The notes: a model not told the origin generated them from the sequence alone. A stretch of DNA of 64,000 nt from Nocardia goodfellowii (GCF_017875645.1 NZ_JAGGMR010000001.1:7812001-7876000); one strand, 5' to 3'. Positions 33,944-43,503 are shown, counted from the stretch's first letter. A program made the numbers and translations.

Positions 33944-35461
33944 ATGCGCCTCGAATTACGTGGGCTGACCAAGAAGTTCGGCGATTTCGTCGCGGATGAC
34001 GCGATCGACTTGGTGGTGGCGCCGGGTCAGATCCACGCCATCCTCGGGGAGAACGGTGCGGGCAAGTCCACGTTGATGAACATGCTGTACGGGATCCTGG
34101 AACCCACCGAGGGGCAGATCCTGATCGATGACGCGCCGGTGCGATTCCGTTCGCCCGGCGACGCCATCGCCGCCGGAATCGGCATGGTGCACCAGCATTT
34201 CAAGCTGGTGGGCCCGTTCAGTGTCGCCGACAATGTGCAGCTGGGGCGCGAGCACGCCAGGGCCGGAATCCTCGATCGCGCCGCGGCCCGGCGCGCGGTG
34301 CGGGAGGTGTCGGAACGCTATGGGCTGGCCCTGGACCCGGACGCCGTCTGCGAAAACCTCCCGGTGGGTGTGCAGCAGCGCGTGGAGATCGTCAAAGCGC
34401 TTTCCGGGCACACCGAATTGCTGATCCTCGACGAACCCACCGCGGTGCTCACACCACCCGAGGTGGCCGAACTGCTGGCCATCATGCGGAATCTGGCGCG
34501 CTCGGGCATGTCGATCATCTTCATCAGCCACAAACTGAAGGAGGTGAAGGCGGTCGCCGACACGATCACGGTCATCCGGCGCGGCAAGGTGGTCGCCGAG
34601 GCCTCGCCCGAGGACGGTGAGGCGGAGCTGGCGGCCGCCATGGTGGGCCGCGAGGTGTCCCTCACCGTCGACAAGTCCCCCGCCACTCCGGCCGGAAACG
34701 CCTTGGAGATCAGAGATCTCACCGTTCTCGACGATCGCGGCGTCCCGGTCTTGGACGGCTTGAATCTGACTGTGCGCGCCGGTGAGATCGTCGGCCTGGC
34801 CGGTGTGGAGGGCAACGGGCAGACCGAATTGGCCCGAGCCATCCTCGGCACGCTCACGCCGGCGACCGGTTCGATCGAGATGGCCGGCGCCGAGGTCACC
34901 CGCTGGCACCCGTACCGGCGCATCGCGGCCGGTCTGGGCTACATCCCGGAGGATCGGGCCCGGGACGGGCTGGTCGGTGATTTCACCGTCGCCGAGAACA
35001 TCGTGCTCAACCAGTATCGGGAGGCGCCGCTGTCCCACCGCGGTGTGGTCGATGACACGGCGGTGCGCGCCGTCGCCGCGAAAGCCATCGCCGAGTTCGA
35101 TATTCGCACGCAGGGGCCCGAGGAGACGGTGTCCGCGTTGTCCGGCGGCAACCAGCAGAAAGTCATCATCGCGCGCGAGTTCTCCCGCCCGCGCAAGGTG
35201 CTCGTGGCGGCGCAGCCGACCCGCGGCGTGGATATCGGCGCGATCGAATTCATCCATGCCCGGCTGGTCGCCGAACGGGACACCGGCACCGCCGTACTGC
35301 TCATCTCCGCGGAGCTCGACGAGATTCTGGCCCTGTCGGATCGGGTGGCCGTCATCTACAACGGTCAGATCGTGGGCGAGGTGGCGCCGGACAGTCCGCG
35401 TTCGGATATCGGACAGCTCATGATCGGTCACCGCCCCGAGACCCCGGGAGGCGAGGCGTGA
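33944..35461 (+). CDS. Nucleoside ABC importer ATPase (double ABC)
   Basis: A 505-residue protein with two ABC halves. Half one has GENGAGKST, LPVGVQQRVEIVK and LLILDEPT. Half two has GVEGNGQTEL (degenerate Walker A), LSGGNQQKVIIAR and a Walker B region VLVAAQPTRGVD. Such an asymmetric pair is normal for the YufO/NupA-type and ribose-type families. It lies nine bases after the binding protein and overlaps the first permease gene. Confidence 0.92.
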   Translation: MRLELRGLTKKFGDFVADDAIDLVVAPGQIHAILGENGAGKSTLMNMLYGILEPTEGQILIDDAPVRFRSPGDAIAAGIGMVHQHFKLVGPFSVADNVQLGREHARAGILDRAAARRAVREVSERYGLALDPDAVCENLPVGVQQRVEIVKALSGHTELLILDEPTAVLTPPEVAELLAIMRNLARSGMSIIFISHKLKEVKAVADTITVIRRGKVVAEASPEDGEAELAAAMVGREVSLTVDKSPATPAGNALEIRDLTVLDDRGVPVLDGLNLTVRAGEIVGLAGVEGNGQTELARAILGTLTPATGSIEMAGAEVTRWHPYRRIAAGLGYIPEDRARDGLVGDFTVAENIVLNQYREAPLSHRGVVDDTAVRAVAAKAIAEFDIRTQGPEETVSALSGGNQQKVIIAREFSRPRKVLVAAQPTRGVDIGAIEFIHARLVAERDTGTAVLLISAELDEILALSDRVAVIYNGQIVGEVAPDSPRSDIGQLMIGHRPETPGGEA

Positions 35462-36714
35462 ACACGACCACCGAACCGGACACCGCGCCGGGCCGAAAAG
35501 GATTCGGCCCCACCTTCGTTCGCTACCTGACCGAAGCGAACAACCTCATGGTGACAATCTATTCGTTGCTGCTGGCCTTCGCCATCGGCGCGGTGCTCAT
35601 CATCGTTTCCGATCCCGGTGTGCGCGGCACTTTCAGCTATCTGTTCGCACGACCCGGCGACGCGTTCAGTTCGTCCTGGTATGCCGTCAGCACGGCCTAC
35701 CAGGATCTGTTCGAGGGATCGATCCTCGATTTCGGCCGCCTGCAGCAGTTCTTCGCGGGGGACGCCACACTGGCCCAGGTCCTGCGGCCACTGTCGGAGA
35801 CCCTGACCTACGCCACCCCGCTCATGTTCACCGGACTGGCGGTGGGCCTCGCGTTCCGGGCGGGTCTGTTCAATATCGGTGCTCAGGGCCAGTTCGTCTT
35901 CGGCATGCTCGGAGCGCTCATCGTCGGTTTCGCGGTGGATCTCCCACTGCTGCTGCATCTTCCGCTGGCGTTGCTGGCGGGCGGGCTCGCGGGTGGCGTC
36001 CTGGGCGCGATTCCGGGCTACCTCAAGGCGAGAACCGGTGCGCACGAGGTGATCTCGTCGATCATGCTGAACAATATCGCCGCCTACTTCCTGATGTGGG
36101 CGCTGGGCACCACCTTCATCCACTCCGTCACGTCCCAGGAGCTGGTCTCCAAGCCGGTCGCCGCCTCGGCCCGGCTGCCGCAGTTGCTCGGCTGGGCCGG
36201 TTCGGGTCTGCGGGTGAGTGTCGGCTTGCTGATCGGGTTCGCCCTGGCCGCCGCCACCTGGTGGCTGCTCAGCAAGTCCACCTTCGGCTTTCGTATCCGC
36301 GCGGTCGGCGCGAACGCCCATGCCGCGCAGACGGCGGGCATGGATATCGGGCGCACCTTCACCACCACCATGGGCGTGGCGGGCGGACTGGCCGGGCTCG
36401 GCGGCGCGGCCCTGGTGCTCGGGTTGAGCCCGTACACGGTCAATCCCGGCACCGCGGTGGAATATGGTTTCGACGGCATCACCGTGGCCCTGCTCGGACG
36501 GGCGCATCCTGGCGGAATCGTCGCCGCCGCTTTGCTTTTCGGCGCGCTGAAGTCCGGCACACTGCATATGCAGCCCGCCATCCCGGTGGAGATGTCCACG
36601 CTGCTGCAAGCAGTCATCGTGCTGTTCATCGCCGCGCCCGCCCTGGTCAAAACCCTGCTGCGGCTGCGGACACCGCGCGGCGGGCTCAACACTCTGGAAG
36701 CGAGGGGCTGGTGA
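35458..36714 (+). CDS. Nucleoside ABC importer permease 1
   Basis: A 418-residue permease of the BPD_transp_2 family (YufP/NupB-like). Landmarks are FNIGAQGQFVFGMLGAL and GAHEVISSIMLNNIAAY, both seen in nucleoside permeases. About ten helices are expected. GTG 35458 overlaps the ATPase stop (GTGA), and its own stop overlaps the second permease in the same way. Confidence 0.92.
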   Translation: MNTTTEPDTAPGRKGFGPTFVRYLTEANNLMVTIYSLLLAFAIGAVLIIVSDPGVRGTFSYLFARPGDAFSSSWYAVSTAYQDLFEGSILDFGRLQQFFAGDATLAQVLRPLSETLTYATPLMFTGLAVGLAFRAGLFNIGAQGQFVFGMLGALIVGFAVDLPLLLHLPLALLAGGLAGGVLGAIPGYLKARTGAHEVISSIMLNNIAAYFLMWALGTTFIHSVTSQELVSKPVAASARLPQLLGWAGSGLRVSVGLLIGFALAAATWWLLSKSTFGFRIRAVGANAHAAQTAGMDIGRTFTTTMGVAGGLAGLGGAALVLGLSPYTVNPGTAVEYGFDGITVALLGRAHPGGIVAAALLFGALKSGTLHMQPAIPVEMSTLLQAVIVLFIAAPALVKTLLRLRTPRGGLNTLEARGW

Positions 36715-38000
36715 ACGCATCGACCGGCACCGAACCGCAGGTCGCGCTGTCCGACAAGGTTTTCCGGCGGCGCACCACGGCGGCTTACGGCTTGGCGGGC
36801 GCGGGCCTGCTCCTGGGTGGTGCGGGCCTACCGCTGATCGATTCCGGACGCACCACCACCTACCGGCTGGATCAAACCGTCGACACGAGCTGGACGATCG
36901 GGACGCTGGTGGTCGTCGCGACGCTCAGCGCGCTGGCGGTGCTGGCCGGGATCGCGCTGCTGACACTGCCCCCACCCCTGGCGCGGCGCTTCGACAGTGT
37001 GCTGATCGGCGGTGCGGTCGCCGCGCTGGTCATCGCCGCCCTGTCCTGGACCGTCACGCCGGGCGTCGGCTTCCCGGTCGAATTCGTCCTGGCGACAACG
37101 CTTTTCCTGGCGCTGCCGTTCATCTTCGGCGCGCTGTCCGGTGTCGTCGCCGAACGCTCCGGCGTGATCAACCTCGGTATCGAAGGCCAGTTCCTCACCG
37201 GCGCGTTCACCGCGGCACTGCTGGCCTCGGTCACCGGCAACGCTTACCTCGGGATGCTGGCCGCCACCCTCAGCGGTGTCTGCTCCACCCTGCTGCTGGC
37301 CTGGCTGGCGACCCGATTCCAGGTCAATCAGGTCGTCACCGGCATCATCCTCAACCTGCTCGCACTCGGCCTGACCGGCTTCCTGTACGAGCGGCTGATG
37401 CGCGCCGACGGCTCGCTCAACCAGCCCGCCACGGTGCGGAAGGTCGGGGATTCGCTCGGTTTCCTGGCCGACATACCGATCCTGGGCCCGGTGCTGTTCG
37501 ACCAGAACATCTTCGTCTACGTGGCGCTGGTCTGCGTCTTCGCGGTCTCCTACCTGCTGTTCCGGACCCGATGGGGCCTGCGCACGCGCGCCGTCGGCGA
37601 ACACCCGGCCGCCGCCGACGCTGCCGGCATCAATGTCAACCGCTTGCGGTTCTGGAACGTCACCGTCGCCGGTGCGCTCTCCGGTTTCGGCGGAGCCTTC
37701 TTCACCATCGCCAACAATGTGTCGTTCAGCAAGAACATGACCGCGGGCCTGGGCTTCGTCGCCTTGGCCGTCATGATCGTCGGGCGCTGGCACCCGTTCG
37801 GCGTGCTCACCGCGGCCCTGCTCTTCGGGTTTTCCAGTGCGCTGCAACGGTTCCTCAACACCATGCCCGGCAACCCGATTCCCACCGAGTTCCTGGGCAT
37901 GCTCCCCTACGCGGTCACCCTCGTGGTGGTGGCCGGGTTCATCGGCCGAGCCGTCGCTCCGGCGGCGGACGGCATCCCCTATACACCCGGGAGCAAATAG
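36711..38000 (+). CDS. Nucleoside ABC importer permease 2
   Basis: A 429-residue partner permease (YufQ/NupC-like) with INLGIEGQFLTGAF and VNQVVTGIILNLLALGL, which mirror motifs of permease 1. An extra N-terminal part of about 110 residues holds three to four additional helices. GTG 36711 overlaps the previous stop. Together with permease 1, the ATPase and the lipoprotein it forms a complete purine or pyrimidine nucleoside importer. Confidence 0.9.
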   Translation: MNASTGTEPQVALSDKVFRRRTTAAYGLAGAGLLLGGAGLPLIDSGRTTTYRLDQTVDTSWTIGTLVVVATLSALAVLAGIALLTLPPPLARRFDSVLIGGAVAALVIAALSWTVTPGVGFPVEFVLATTLFLALPFIFGALSGVVAERSGVINLGIEGQFLTGAFTAALLASVTGNAYLGMLAATLSGVCSTLLLAWLATRFQVNQVVTGIILNLLALGLTGFLYERLMRADGSLNQPATVRKVGDSLGFLADIPILGPVLFDQNIFVYVALVCVFAVSYLLFRTRWGLRTRAVGEHPAAADAAGINVNRLRFWNVTVAGALSGFGGAFFTIANNVSFSKNMTAGLGFVALAVMIVGRWHPFGVLTAALLFGFSSALQRFLNTMPGNPIPTEFLGMLPYAVTLVVVAGFIGRAVAPAADGIPYTPGSK

Positions 38001-38009
38001 CGGCCGGTG

Positions 38010-38046
38010 TTGACCTTCGAGTTACCTGAGGCTCCATGATTGCCCG
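38010..38046 (+). promoter_or_regulatory. MerR-type promoter giving a leaderless transcript
   Basis: TTGACC (38010-38015) and CATGAT (38035-38040) are separated by 19 bases, the long spacing typical of MerR-regulated promoters. Within the spacer is an imperfect dyad, CCTTCGAG and CCTGAGG. The -10 box ends six bases before the GTG start at 38047, so transcription should begin at the start codon. No ribosome site is present, which agrees. Confidence 0.6.
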
Positions 38047-39057
38047 GTGACTGAGTTGACGATCGGGGCGATGGCGCGGGCCACCGGGATCACCGCGAGC
38101 GCGCTGCGGTTCTACGACGATTGCGGGCTGTTGTCCCCGGCCCGGGTGGATCCGGTGACCGGATACCGGTATTACGCCGAGGAGCAGTGCGAGCGGGCGG
38201 TGCGGATCCGGCGGCTCCGGGAGATCGGGATGCCGTTGGCGGGAGTCGGCCGGATCCTCGGCGGCGATCCGGCGGAGGCGGCCCGGCTCCTGGACGAGCA
38301 TGTGCGGGAGCTACGGCAGCGCGCACAGGAGGCGGCCGAGGTCGCCGCGGCGATCAAACAGGGACTGGGCGCGGTCGTCGTGCTCGGGGCCGCCTTGGCC
38401 GACGCGGTGCGCCAGGTCCGCCCGGCCGCCGCTATCGATGGCGAATTTCCGGTCCTGACAGGTGTTTTCATCGAAGCCGACGGCTCGTCACTGACCCTGA
38501 CCGCGACGGATCGGTATCGGCTGTCGACGCGGACACTGGTCCCGCTACAGGCCGGGAACCGGTGGTCGGTCACCGCCGATGTCGAAGGGCTTGCGGCGGT
38601 GCAGGATTGGCTGCGGGCGGCCGGGGAGGTAAGTCTGTCGGCCGACGCGGACGCACTGGTACTGGCCGCCGGTGACAGTGAGCGCCGCTGCGCGCTGATC
38701 GATGAACCGTTCCCCGACTATCGCGCGGTGCTGACGGGCCTGGCCGGAATTCGGACTCGCGTGGTGGTGGAACGTGCGGTGCTGATCGCGGCGGCCGACC
38801 GGAACCCCCTGGTTCTGTCCGTCACCGAATCCGGCCTCACCGTCTCCGATTCCGGCAACCGCGAGCCACTGCCCGCGGTTGTCAGCGGTCCGCCCGTCGA
38901 TATCGCGTTCGCGCCGGACGTGCTGCGGGCAGCCTTGTCCAGCGCCGTCGGCCCGGACGTGATGCTCGACATTTCCGCCGCCGACCAGCCGGTGGTGGTC
39001 CGCTCCGCGACCGACGGTGACCTCACCACCCTGGTCATGCCGATCCAGCTCCCCTGA
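38047..39057 (+). CDS. MerR regulator fused to sliding-clamp (DnaN-like) domains
   Basis: A 336-residue fusion. Residues 1-75 are a MerR winged helix (TIGAMARATGITASALRFYDDCGLL), residues 80-112 a coiled coil. From about 125 to the end the sequence resembles domains II and III of the DNA polymerase III beta clamp: FPVLTGVFIEADGSSL, TATDRYRLSTRTL, FPDYRAVL and the closing LVMPIQL. Actinobacterial proteins of this type exist as a little-studied family. The clamp part may sense a ligand, bind a partner peptide or touch the replisome; none is shown by sequence. Confidence 0.85.
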   Translation: MTELTIGAMARATGITASALRFYDDCGLLSPARVDPVTGYRYYAEEQCERAVRIRRLREIGMPLAGVGRILGGDPAEAARLLDEHVRELRQRAQEAAEVAAAIKQGLGAVVVLGAALADAVRQVRPAAAIDGEFPVLTGVFIEADGSSLTLTATDRYRLSTRTLVPLQAGNRWSVTADVEGLAAVQDWLRAAGEVSLSADADALVLAAGDSERRCALIDEPFPDYRAVLTGLAGIRTRVVVERAVLIAAADRNPLVLSVTESGLTVSDSGNREPLPAVVSGPPVDIAFAPDVLRAALSSAVGPDVMLDISAADQPVVVRSATDGDLTTLVMPIQLP

Positions 39058-39096
39058 CCTGAGCCCACCGAACACCCAAGCAACAGGAGTTATCTG

Positions 39097-39600
39097 ATGA
39101 GTGGCAAGACGTCCGCCGACTCGACCATGGACGCGATCATGCGGGCGGTAACACTGGGTCGCGACGGCCATCCCGAGCAAGCCCGCGAGGGGCTGGCCGA
39201 GATCTGGGCTTCGATCGGCCCGGAGGGTGACCCGCTGCACCGATGCACGCTGGCGCACTTCATGGCCGACCTGCAACCAGACGCCGCGCAGGCACTCGCC
39301 TGGGATATCCGTGCTCTGGACGCCGCCGCCGCCCTGACGAACGAACGTGCCCGGCAGCATCACGCGACGCTCGACGTCGCGGGCTTCTACCCGTCGCTGC
39401 ACCTCAACCTGGCCGACAACTACCGGCGGCTCGGTTCTTTCGAAGCAGCACAGCGCGAACTCGACGCCACGCGAACACACCTGCACACCCTCGGCGACGA
39501 CCCCTACGGGGCGACCATCCGCACAGCGGTCGACGAGATCGAATCGGCCGTCCGCGCGAAATCCACGGTCCGCCGGGATTCCGCGCCCGACCCCCGTTGA
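39097..39600 (+). CDS. TPR-like helical protein, partner of the MerR-clamp gene
   Basis: A 167-residue all-helical protein with TPR-like spacing (GRDGHPEQAREGLAEIW, LNLADNYRRLGSFEAAQRELDATR). AGGAG stands six to eight bases before the ATG, and the gene starts 39 bases after the MerR-clamp stop, so they are probably co-transcribed. The function is unknown; a protein-binding role is inferred. Confidence 0.75.
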   Translation: MSGKTSADSTMDAIMRAVTLGRDGHPEQAREGLAEIWASIGPEGDPLHRCTLAHFMADLQPDAAQALAWDIRALDAAAALTNERARQHHATLDVAGFYPSLHLNLADNYRRLGSFEAAQRELDATRTHLHTLGDDPYGATIRTAVDEIESAVRAKSTVRRDSAPDPR

Positions 39601-39610
39601 CCGCTCGGAC

Positions 39611-40024
39611 TCAGCGCCGCGGAGCGAGGGTGACCACGGGGATCACGCGGGTGGTCTTCTCGACGTAGTCGGCGAAGCCGGGCATGACCTCGACCATGGC
39701 CGCGAAGAGGCGGTCGCGCTCGGATCCCTCGTCGATCGGGGTGGCGTGGGCCTGGAACTTGTCGGTGCCGATTTCGACGGTGACCTCGGGATTGGTGCGG
39801 ATGTTGTGATACCAGTCGGGATTGGTGGGTGCGCCCGCCTTGGAAGCGATGACGACGATGCGGTCGCCGTCGCGGAGGAAGGCGAGCGGACTGGTGCGCG
39901 GCAGCCCGGATTTCGCGCCGGTCGTGGTGAGCAGCAGCAGTTCGCGGCCCGCGAACGGACCGCCCACCTTTCCCGCGTTCGCCCGGAATTCCTCGATGAT
40001 GTTCGCATTGAAGTCGCTGGCCAT
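39611..40024 (-). CDS. Deazaflavin-dependent (Ddn-like) nitroreductase
   Basis: A 137-residue split-barrel protein of the Ddn/F420H2-dependent family. Landmarks are the family opening FNANIIEEFRANAGKVGG, LLLTTTGAKSG, and DWYHNIRTNPEVTVEIG. It should reduce quinones or nitro compounds using F420H2 in the membrane or cytosol. It follows the monooxygenase gene on the same strand after 80 bases. Confidence 0.9.
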   Translation of the reverse strand: MASDFNANIIEEFRANAGKVGGPFAGRELLLLTTTGAKSGLPRTSPLAFLRDGDRIVVIASKAGAPTNPDWYHNIRTNPEVTVEIGTDKFQAHATPIDEGSERDRLFAAMVEVMPGFADYVEKTTRVIPVVTLAPRR

Positions 40025-40104
40025 GCGGTTCCTTTCAGCAGATGTTCTGAGGAACGTACCGAGGGGATCGCGCAATTCCCGGTTGGCGCACCAGGCTCGG
40101 CCGG

Positions 40105-41562
40105 TCAGCGAGCGCGGGTACCGGTGAGCGTCTTGTGCAGGTTGGTGCGCATGGTGGTCGCGGTGTCGAGGATGTAGTTCTGGCGGACCTTCCACGGGTG
40201 GCGATCACCCTGGCGGGGGAAGTCGGCGATGGAGCGCTGAATGTAGCCGGAGGCCAGGTCGAGGAGGGGGCGTTCGGACAGGTTGCCCGCCGGTTCCGGC
40301 ACCACCGCGGCGAAGCGGTTGCGGTCCATATGGCGCAGGACCTTGCAGACCAATCGGTGGGTGAGGTCCGCGCGTAGCGTCCAGGAGGCATTGGTGTAGC
40401 CGAGGCAGACGGCGAAGTTGGGGATGCCGGTGAGCATCGCGCCCTGCCAGACGAACTGCTCGGCGAGATCGACCTTGCGGCCGTCGACGATCGGGGTGAT
40501 GCCGCCGAAGGCGAGCAGTTGCAGGCCGGTGGCGGTGATGACGATGTCCGCCGGCAACACCCGGCCTGATTTCAGCTGAATTCCTTCGGGCACAAAGGTT
40601 TCGATGTGGTCGGTGACGACCTCGGCTTTGCCCTTCTTCATCGCCTTGAAGAAGTCGGCGTCGGGTACCGCGCAGAGCCGCTGATCCCACGGGTTGTACG
40701 AGGGCGTGAAGTGTTCGGCGACCGCCTTCTCGTCCTTCAGAATTCGCGTGGTCAGACCCGTGAGCAGTTTGCGGGCGGACTCCGGGCGACGACGGCAGTA
40801 CTGGTAGAAGCCGATGTTGAACAGGATGTTCTTGGTGCGGATCACCTTGTGCGCCAGATCGGGCGGCAGCAGATCCCGAAGCTTGTCGGCCTGCTTGTCG
40901 CGGCCGGGAACCGGGCTGATCCAGCTCGGACTGCGCTGCAGCATGGTGACCGAGGCGGCCGCGTCGGCCATGGCGGGTACCAAGGTGACCGCGGTCGCGC
41001 CGCTGCCGATGACGACGACGCGCTTGCCCGCGTAGTCCAGGTCCTCGGGCCAGAACTGCGGGTGCACGGTCTGACCGGCAAACGAGGCCGCACCGGGGAA
41101 TTCGGGTGCGTGACCCTGGTCGTAGTTGTAGTAACCCGCGCAGGTGTAGAGGAAGCCGCAGGTGAGGGTCCGCTCGCCGGCCGCGGTCCGCACGGTCAGC
41201 GTCCAGCGGGAGATATCCGAATCCCATTCGGCGGCAACGACTTTGGTCTGATATCGAATGTGCTGATCGATACCGAATTCGGCGGCCGTCTCCTTGATGT
41301 AGCGCAGGATCGACGGACCGTCGGCGATGGCCTTCGCGTCCCGCCACGGTTTGAACGGGTAGCCGAGGGTGAACATGTCCGAGTCCGAACGAATGCCGGG
41401 ATACCGGAACAGATCCCAGGTGCCGCCCATGGTGTCGCGGGCTTCCAGAATCGCGTAGCTCTTGCCGGGGCATTCGGTCTGCAGCCGATAGGCCGCGCCG
41501 ACGCCGGACAGGCCCGCACCGACGATCACGACATCAACATGGTCCCGAACCTCACCGTTCAT
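40105..41562 (-). CDS. Baeyer-Villiger-type FAD monooxygenase (EthA-like)
   Basis: A 485-residue flavoprotein. An N-terminal FAD site (VIVGAGLSGVG), the Baeyer-Villiger fingerprint F-x-G-x3-H-x3-W-P (FAGQTVHPQFWP) and a second NADPH site (GSGATA) are present. EthA-type enzymes turn ketones into esters and activate thioamide drugs. The long frame to 42354 is rejected because it lies over the divergent AraC gene. The ATG at 41562 has GGAG very close, so the site is suboptimal. Confidence 0.9.
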   Translation of the reverse strand: MNGEVRDHVDVVIVGAGLSGVGAAYRLQTECPGKSYAILEARDTMGGTWDLFRYPGIRSDSDMFTLGYPFKPWRDAKAIADGPSILRYIKETAAEFGIDQHIRYQTKVVAAEWDSDISRWTLTVRTAAGERTLTCGFLYTCAGYYNYDQGHAPEFPGAASFAGQTVHPQFWPEDLDYAGKRVVVIGSGATAVTLVPAMADAAASVTMLQRSPSWISPVPGRDKQADKLRDLLPPDLAHKVIRTKNILFNIGFYQYCRRRPESARKLLTGLTTRILKDEKAVAEHFTPSYNPWDQRLCAVPDADFFKAMKKGKAEVVTDHIETFVPEGIQLKSGRVLPADIVITATGLQLLAFGGITPIVDGRKVDLAEQFVWQGAMLTGIPNFAVCLGYTNASWTLRADLTHRLVCKVLRHMDRNRFAAVVPEPAGNLSERPLLDLASGYIQRSIADFPRQGDRHPWKVRQNYILDTATTMRTNLHKTLTGTRAR

Positions 41563-41631
41563 CTCTCCAGTGTGGAAAAGCAGCTCCCCAGATCCTTGAC
41601 TTTGCACGACAACTATTTGATTCTGGACGAC

Positions 41632-42633
41632 ATGTCGGTGATCCGGTCCGCGGGGTTGCGCGGTTTCCGCGCGGTGGTGGCCGAACTCGGCGGCAATGCG
41701 GAGGAGTTCGCGGCCTCGGTCGGGCTGCCGGTCGCGGCGCTCGACGCCGACGACATCCTGGTCCCCGATCAGACCATGGCCGCGGTGCTCGAGCTGGCCG
41801 CGCAGCGCCTGGACTGCCCCGACCTGGGACTGCGCATCGCCTACCGGCAGGACCTCGACATGCTCGGCCCGCTGGCACTGGCCATCCGCAATTCGCCCAC
41901 CCTGGCGGACGCGCTGGAGTGCACCTCGCGCTACCTGTTCGTGCACGCGCGCTCGCTCAGCCTCACCGTGGAGCCCGACCCGTACGAGGACCGCGGCATC
42001 GTCGCCCTGCGCTACGGCGTGCCGCCGGGCCTGCCCACCCCCGTGCAGGGCACCGACCTCGGCCTCGGTTTCCTGCACCGCACCATCCAGCGGCTGGTGG
42101 GGGAACGCTACGGCCTGCGCTCGGTCGAACTCCCCTATCACCCGCGGGCCGCACTGCGGACCTATGAGGACTTCTTCGCCGCGCCGGTGCGAGTCGGCCG
42201 CCCGGCGGCGGTGCTGCGGGTACCGGGCAACCTGACCGCCAAATCGCTGACCGGCGGAGACGAGAATCTGCACCGCCTGGCGATCGCCTTCCTGGCCGAA
42301 CAATCCAGACACGCGGGCGTTTCCATCGTGCCGCAGGTGCGCACCGCGATTCAACAGCTACTCGGCACCACGCCACCCGAAATCGGCATGGTGGCAAGGC
42401 TTCTCACGCTACACCCGCGCACACTGCAACGGCGGCTCCGCGCGGAGGGCACCACTTTCGCGAACATCCTCGACGACGTCCGGCGCGACGAGGCCCGCCG
42501 CTACCTCACCACCACCGATATGCCGATGACCCAAATCGCCTCCCTGCTCGGCCTTTCCGAGCAGGCGACGTTGACGCGCTGCTGCCGGCGCTGGTGGGAC
42601 AGCACCCCCAGCGCCGTGCGCCGCGACCGTTAG
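41632..42633 (+). CDS. AraC-family regulator
   Basis: A 333-residue AraC/XylS regulator of the arabinose-binding-domain (OruR/VirS-like) type. The N-terminal 200 residues form the effector domain. The C-terminal helix-turn-helix region (VARLLTLHPRTLQRRL and MTQIASLLGLSEQATL) ends in SAVRR. It is divergent from the Baeyer-Villiger gene across 69 bases and most likely controls it. The stop overlaps the converging lipoprotein gene by four bases. Confidence 0.9.
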   Translation: MSVIRSAGLRGFRAVVAELGGNAEEFAASVGLPVAALDADDILVPDQTMAAVLELAAQRLDCPDLGLRIAYRQDLDMLGPLALAIRNSPTLADALECTSRYLFVHARSLSLTVEPDPYEDRGIVALRYGVPPGLPTPVQGTDLGLGFLHRTIQRLVGERYGLRSVELPYHPRAALRTYEDFFAAPVRVGRPAAVLRVPGNLTAKSLTGGDENLHRLAIAFLAEQSRHAGVSIVPQVRTAIQQLLGTTPPEIGMVARLLTLHPRTLQRRLRAEGTTFANILDDVRRDEARRYLTTTDMPMTQIASLLGLSEQATLTRCCRRWWDSTPSAVRRDR

Positions 42634-43349
42634 GCCGCCTGCTCCACCTTGCGGACCGCGTCGACGAACAGCTTCTGGAACACGGCCTCGTCCAGCGAAT
42701 CCTGGAGCGCGCTGGCGCGCACGACCACGGTGGTGCCGCGCAGCACGGCCATACCCTGATAGCCGACCGAGGTCAGCGGCTTGCCGGCGCCGACGGTCGA
42801 GATCGTCGTGGTGCGGTAGGCGATCGCGTTGACGCCCTGCAAATCCGCGGGCGCACTGAGGTTTTCGGACTTCGCCACCGTGCTGATCTGCCTGCCCTCG
42901 ACCGCGCTGGTCACCGTGACCTCGCCACAGCGTTTGTTGCCCTCGGTGACGGCCTGCAGATCACCGGTGCGCCCGGCCACGAACTCGATATACATGACAC
43001 CGGATTTGGTGTCGGTGGCGGCCGCGACCGCCGAGTCCGCGAGCAGCGCCTTGCTGGCGGCGCTGAGATCCTTTGTGGTGGCGGCGCATTCGGCCGGGGT
43101 CAGCGTGGACGTGTCCTGCAGACCGGCCATATCCGCGGCGGCCGACTCCAGCTTGTCCTTCGGCACGTCCACTTTCTTGGCGCCGGCCGGGAATTCGCTC
43201 TCGCTCAGCACCAGCTGGTCGCGCGGCGTACTCGGCGCCGCCGTGCTGTCCGATGTCTTCGATTCACCACAACCGGCCAGCAGCAGCGCACCCGCCGCGA
43301 CACCCGCCATCCACCGTGCACCCCGCAGATTGATCATGAGCGTCAGCAT
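42630..43349 (-). CDS. Hypothetical lipoprotein (DUF5642-like)
   Basis: A 239-residue lipoprotein (lipobox LLAGC) with a signal sequence, a short low-complexity link and a mixed domain of about 180 residues. It resembles mycobacterial DUF5642-type lipoproteins, an uncertain match from memory. The start at 43349 is chosen because GGGGGG lies five bases upstream; 43337 is possible. The function is unknown, and the protein should face the cell exterior. Confidence 0.7.
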   Translation of the reverse strand: MLTLMINLRGARWMAGVAAGALLLAGCGESKTSDSTAAPSTPRDQLVLSESEFPAGAKKVDVPKDKLESAAADMAGLQDTSTLTPAECAATTKDLSAASKALLADSAVAAATDTKSGVMYIEFVAGRTGDLQAVTEGNKRCGEVTVTSAVEGRQISTVAKSENLSAPADLQGVNAIAYRTTTISTVGAGKPLTSVGYQGMAVLRGTTVVVRASALQDSLDEAVFQKLFVDAVRKVEQAA

Positions 43350-43503
43350 GCCAGCCCCCCACGGGGTCTCGCGCACCGGACCGGACATGACAAAGGCGGC
43401 GTCGATCACCTCTAGGCACTGCCCTGGGCGGCCCCTAGACTTCTGCCGCGGATCCGGTGTGCACCGGGTGTCGAGTGGCTGAGCCGGGTGAGGAAGGGGC
43501 CGC

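Noticed and set aside
41563-42354. N-terminal extension of the monooxygenase
   Set aside because: It lies over the divergent AraC gene; the FAD motif starts just after 41562.
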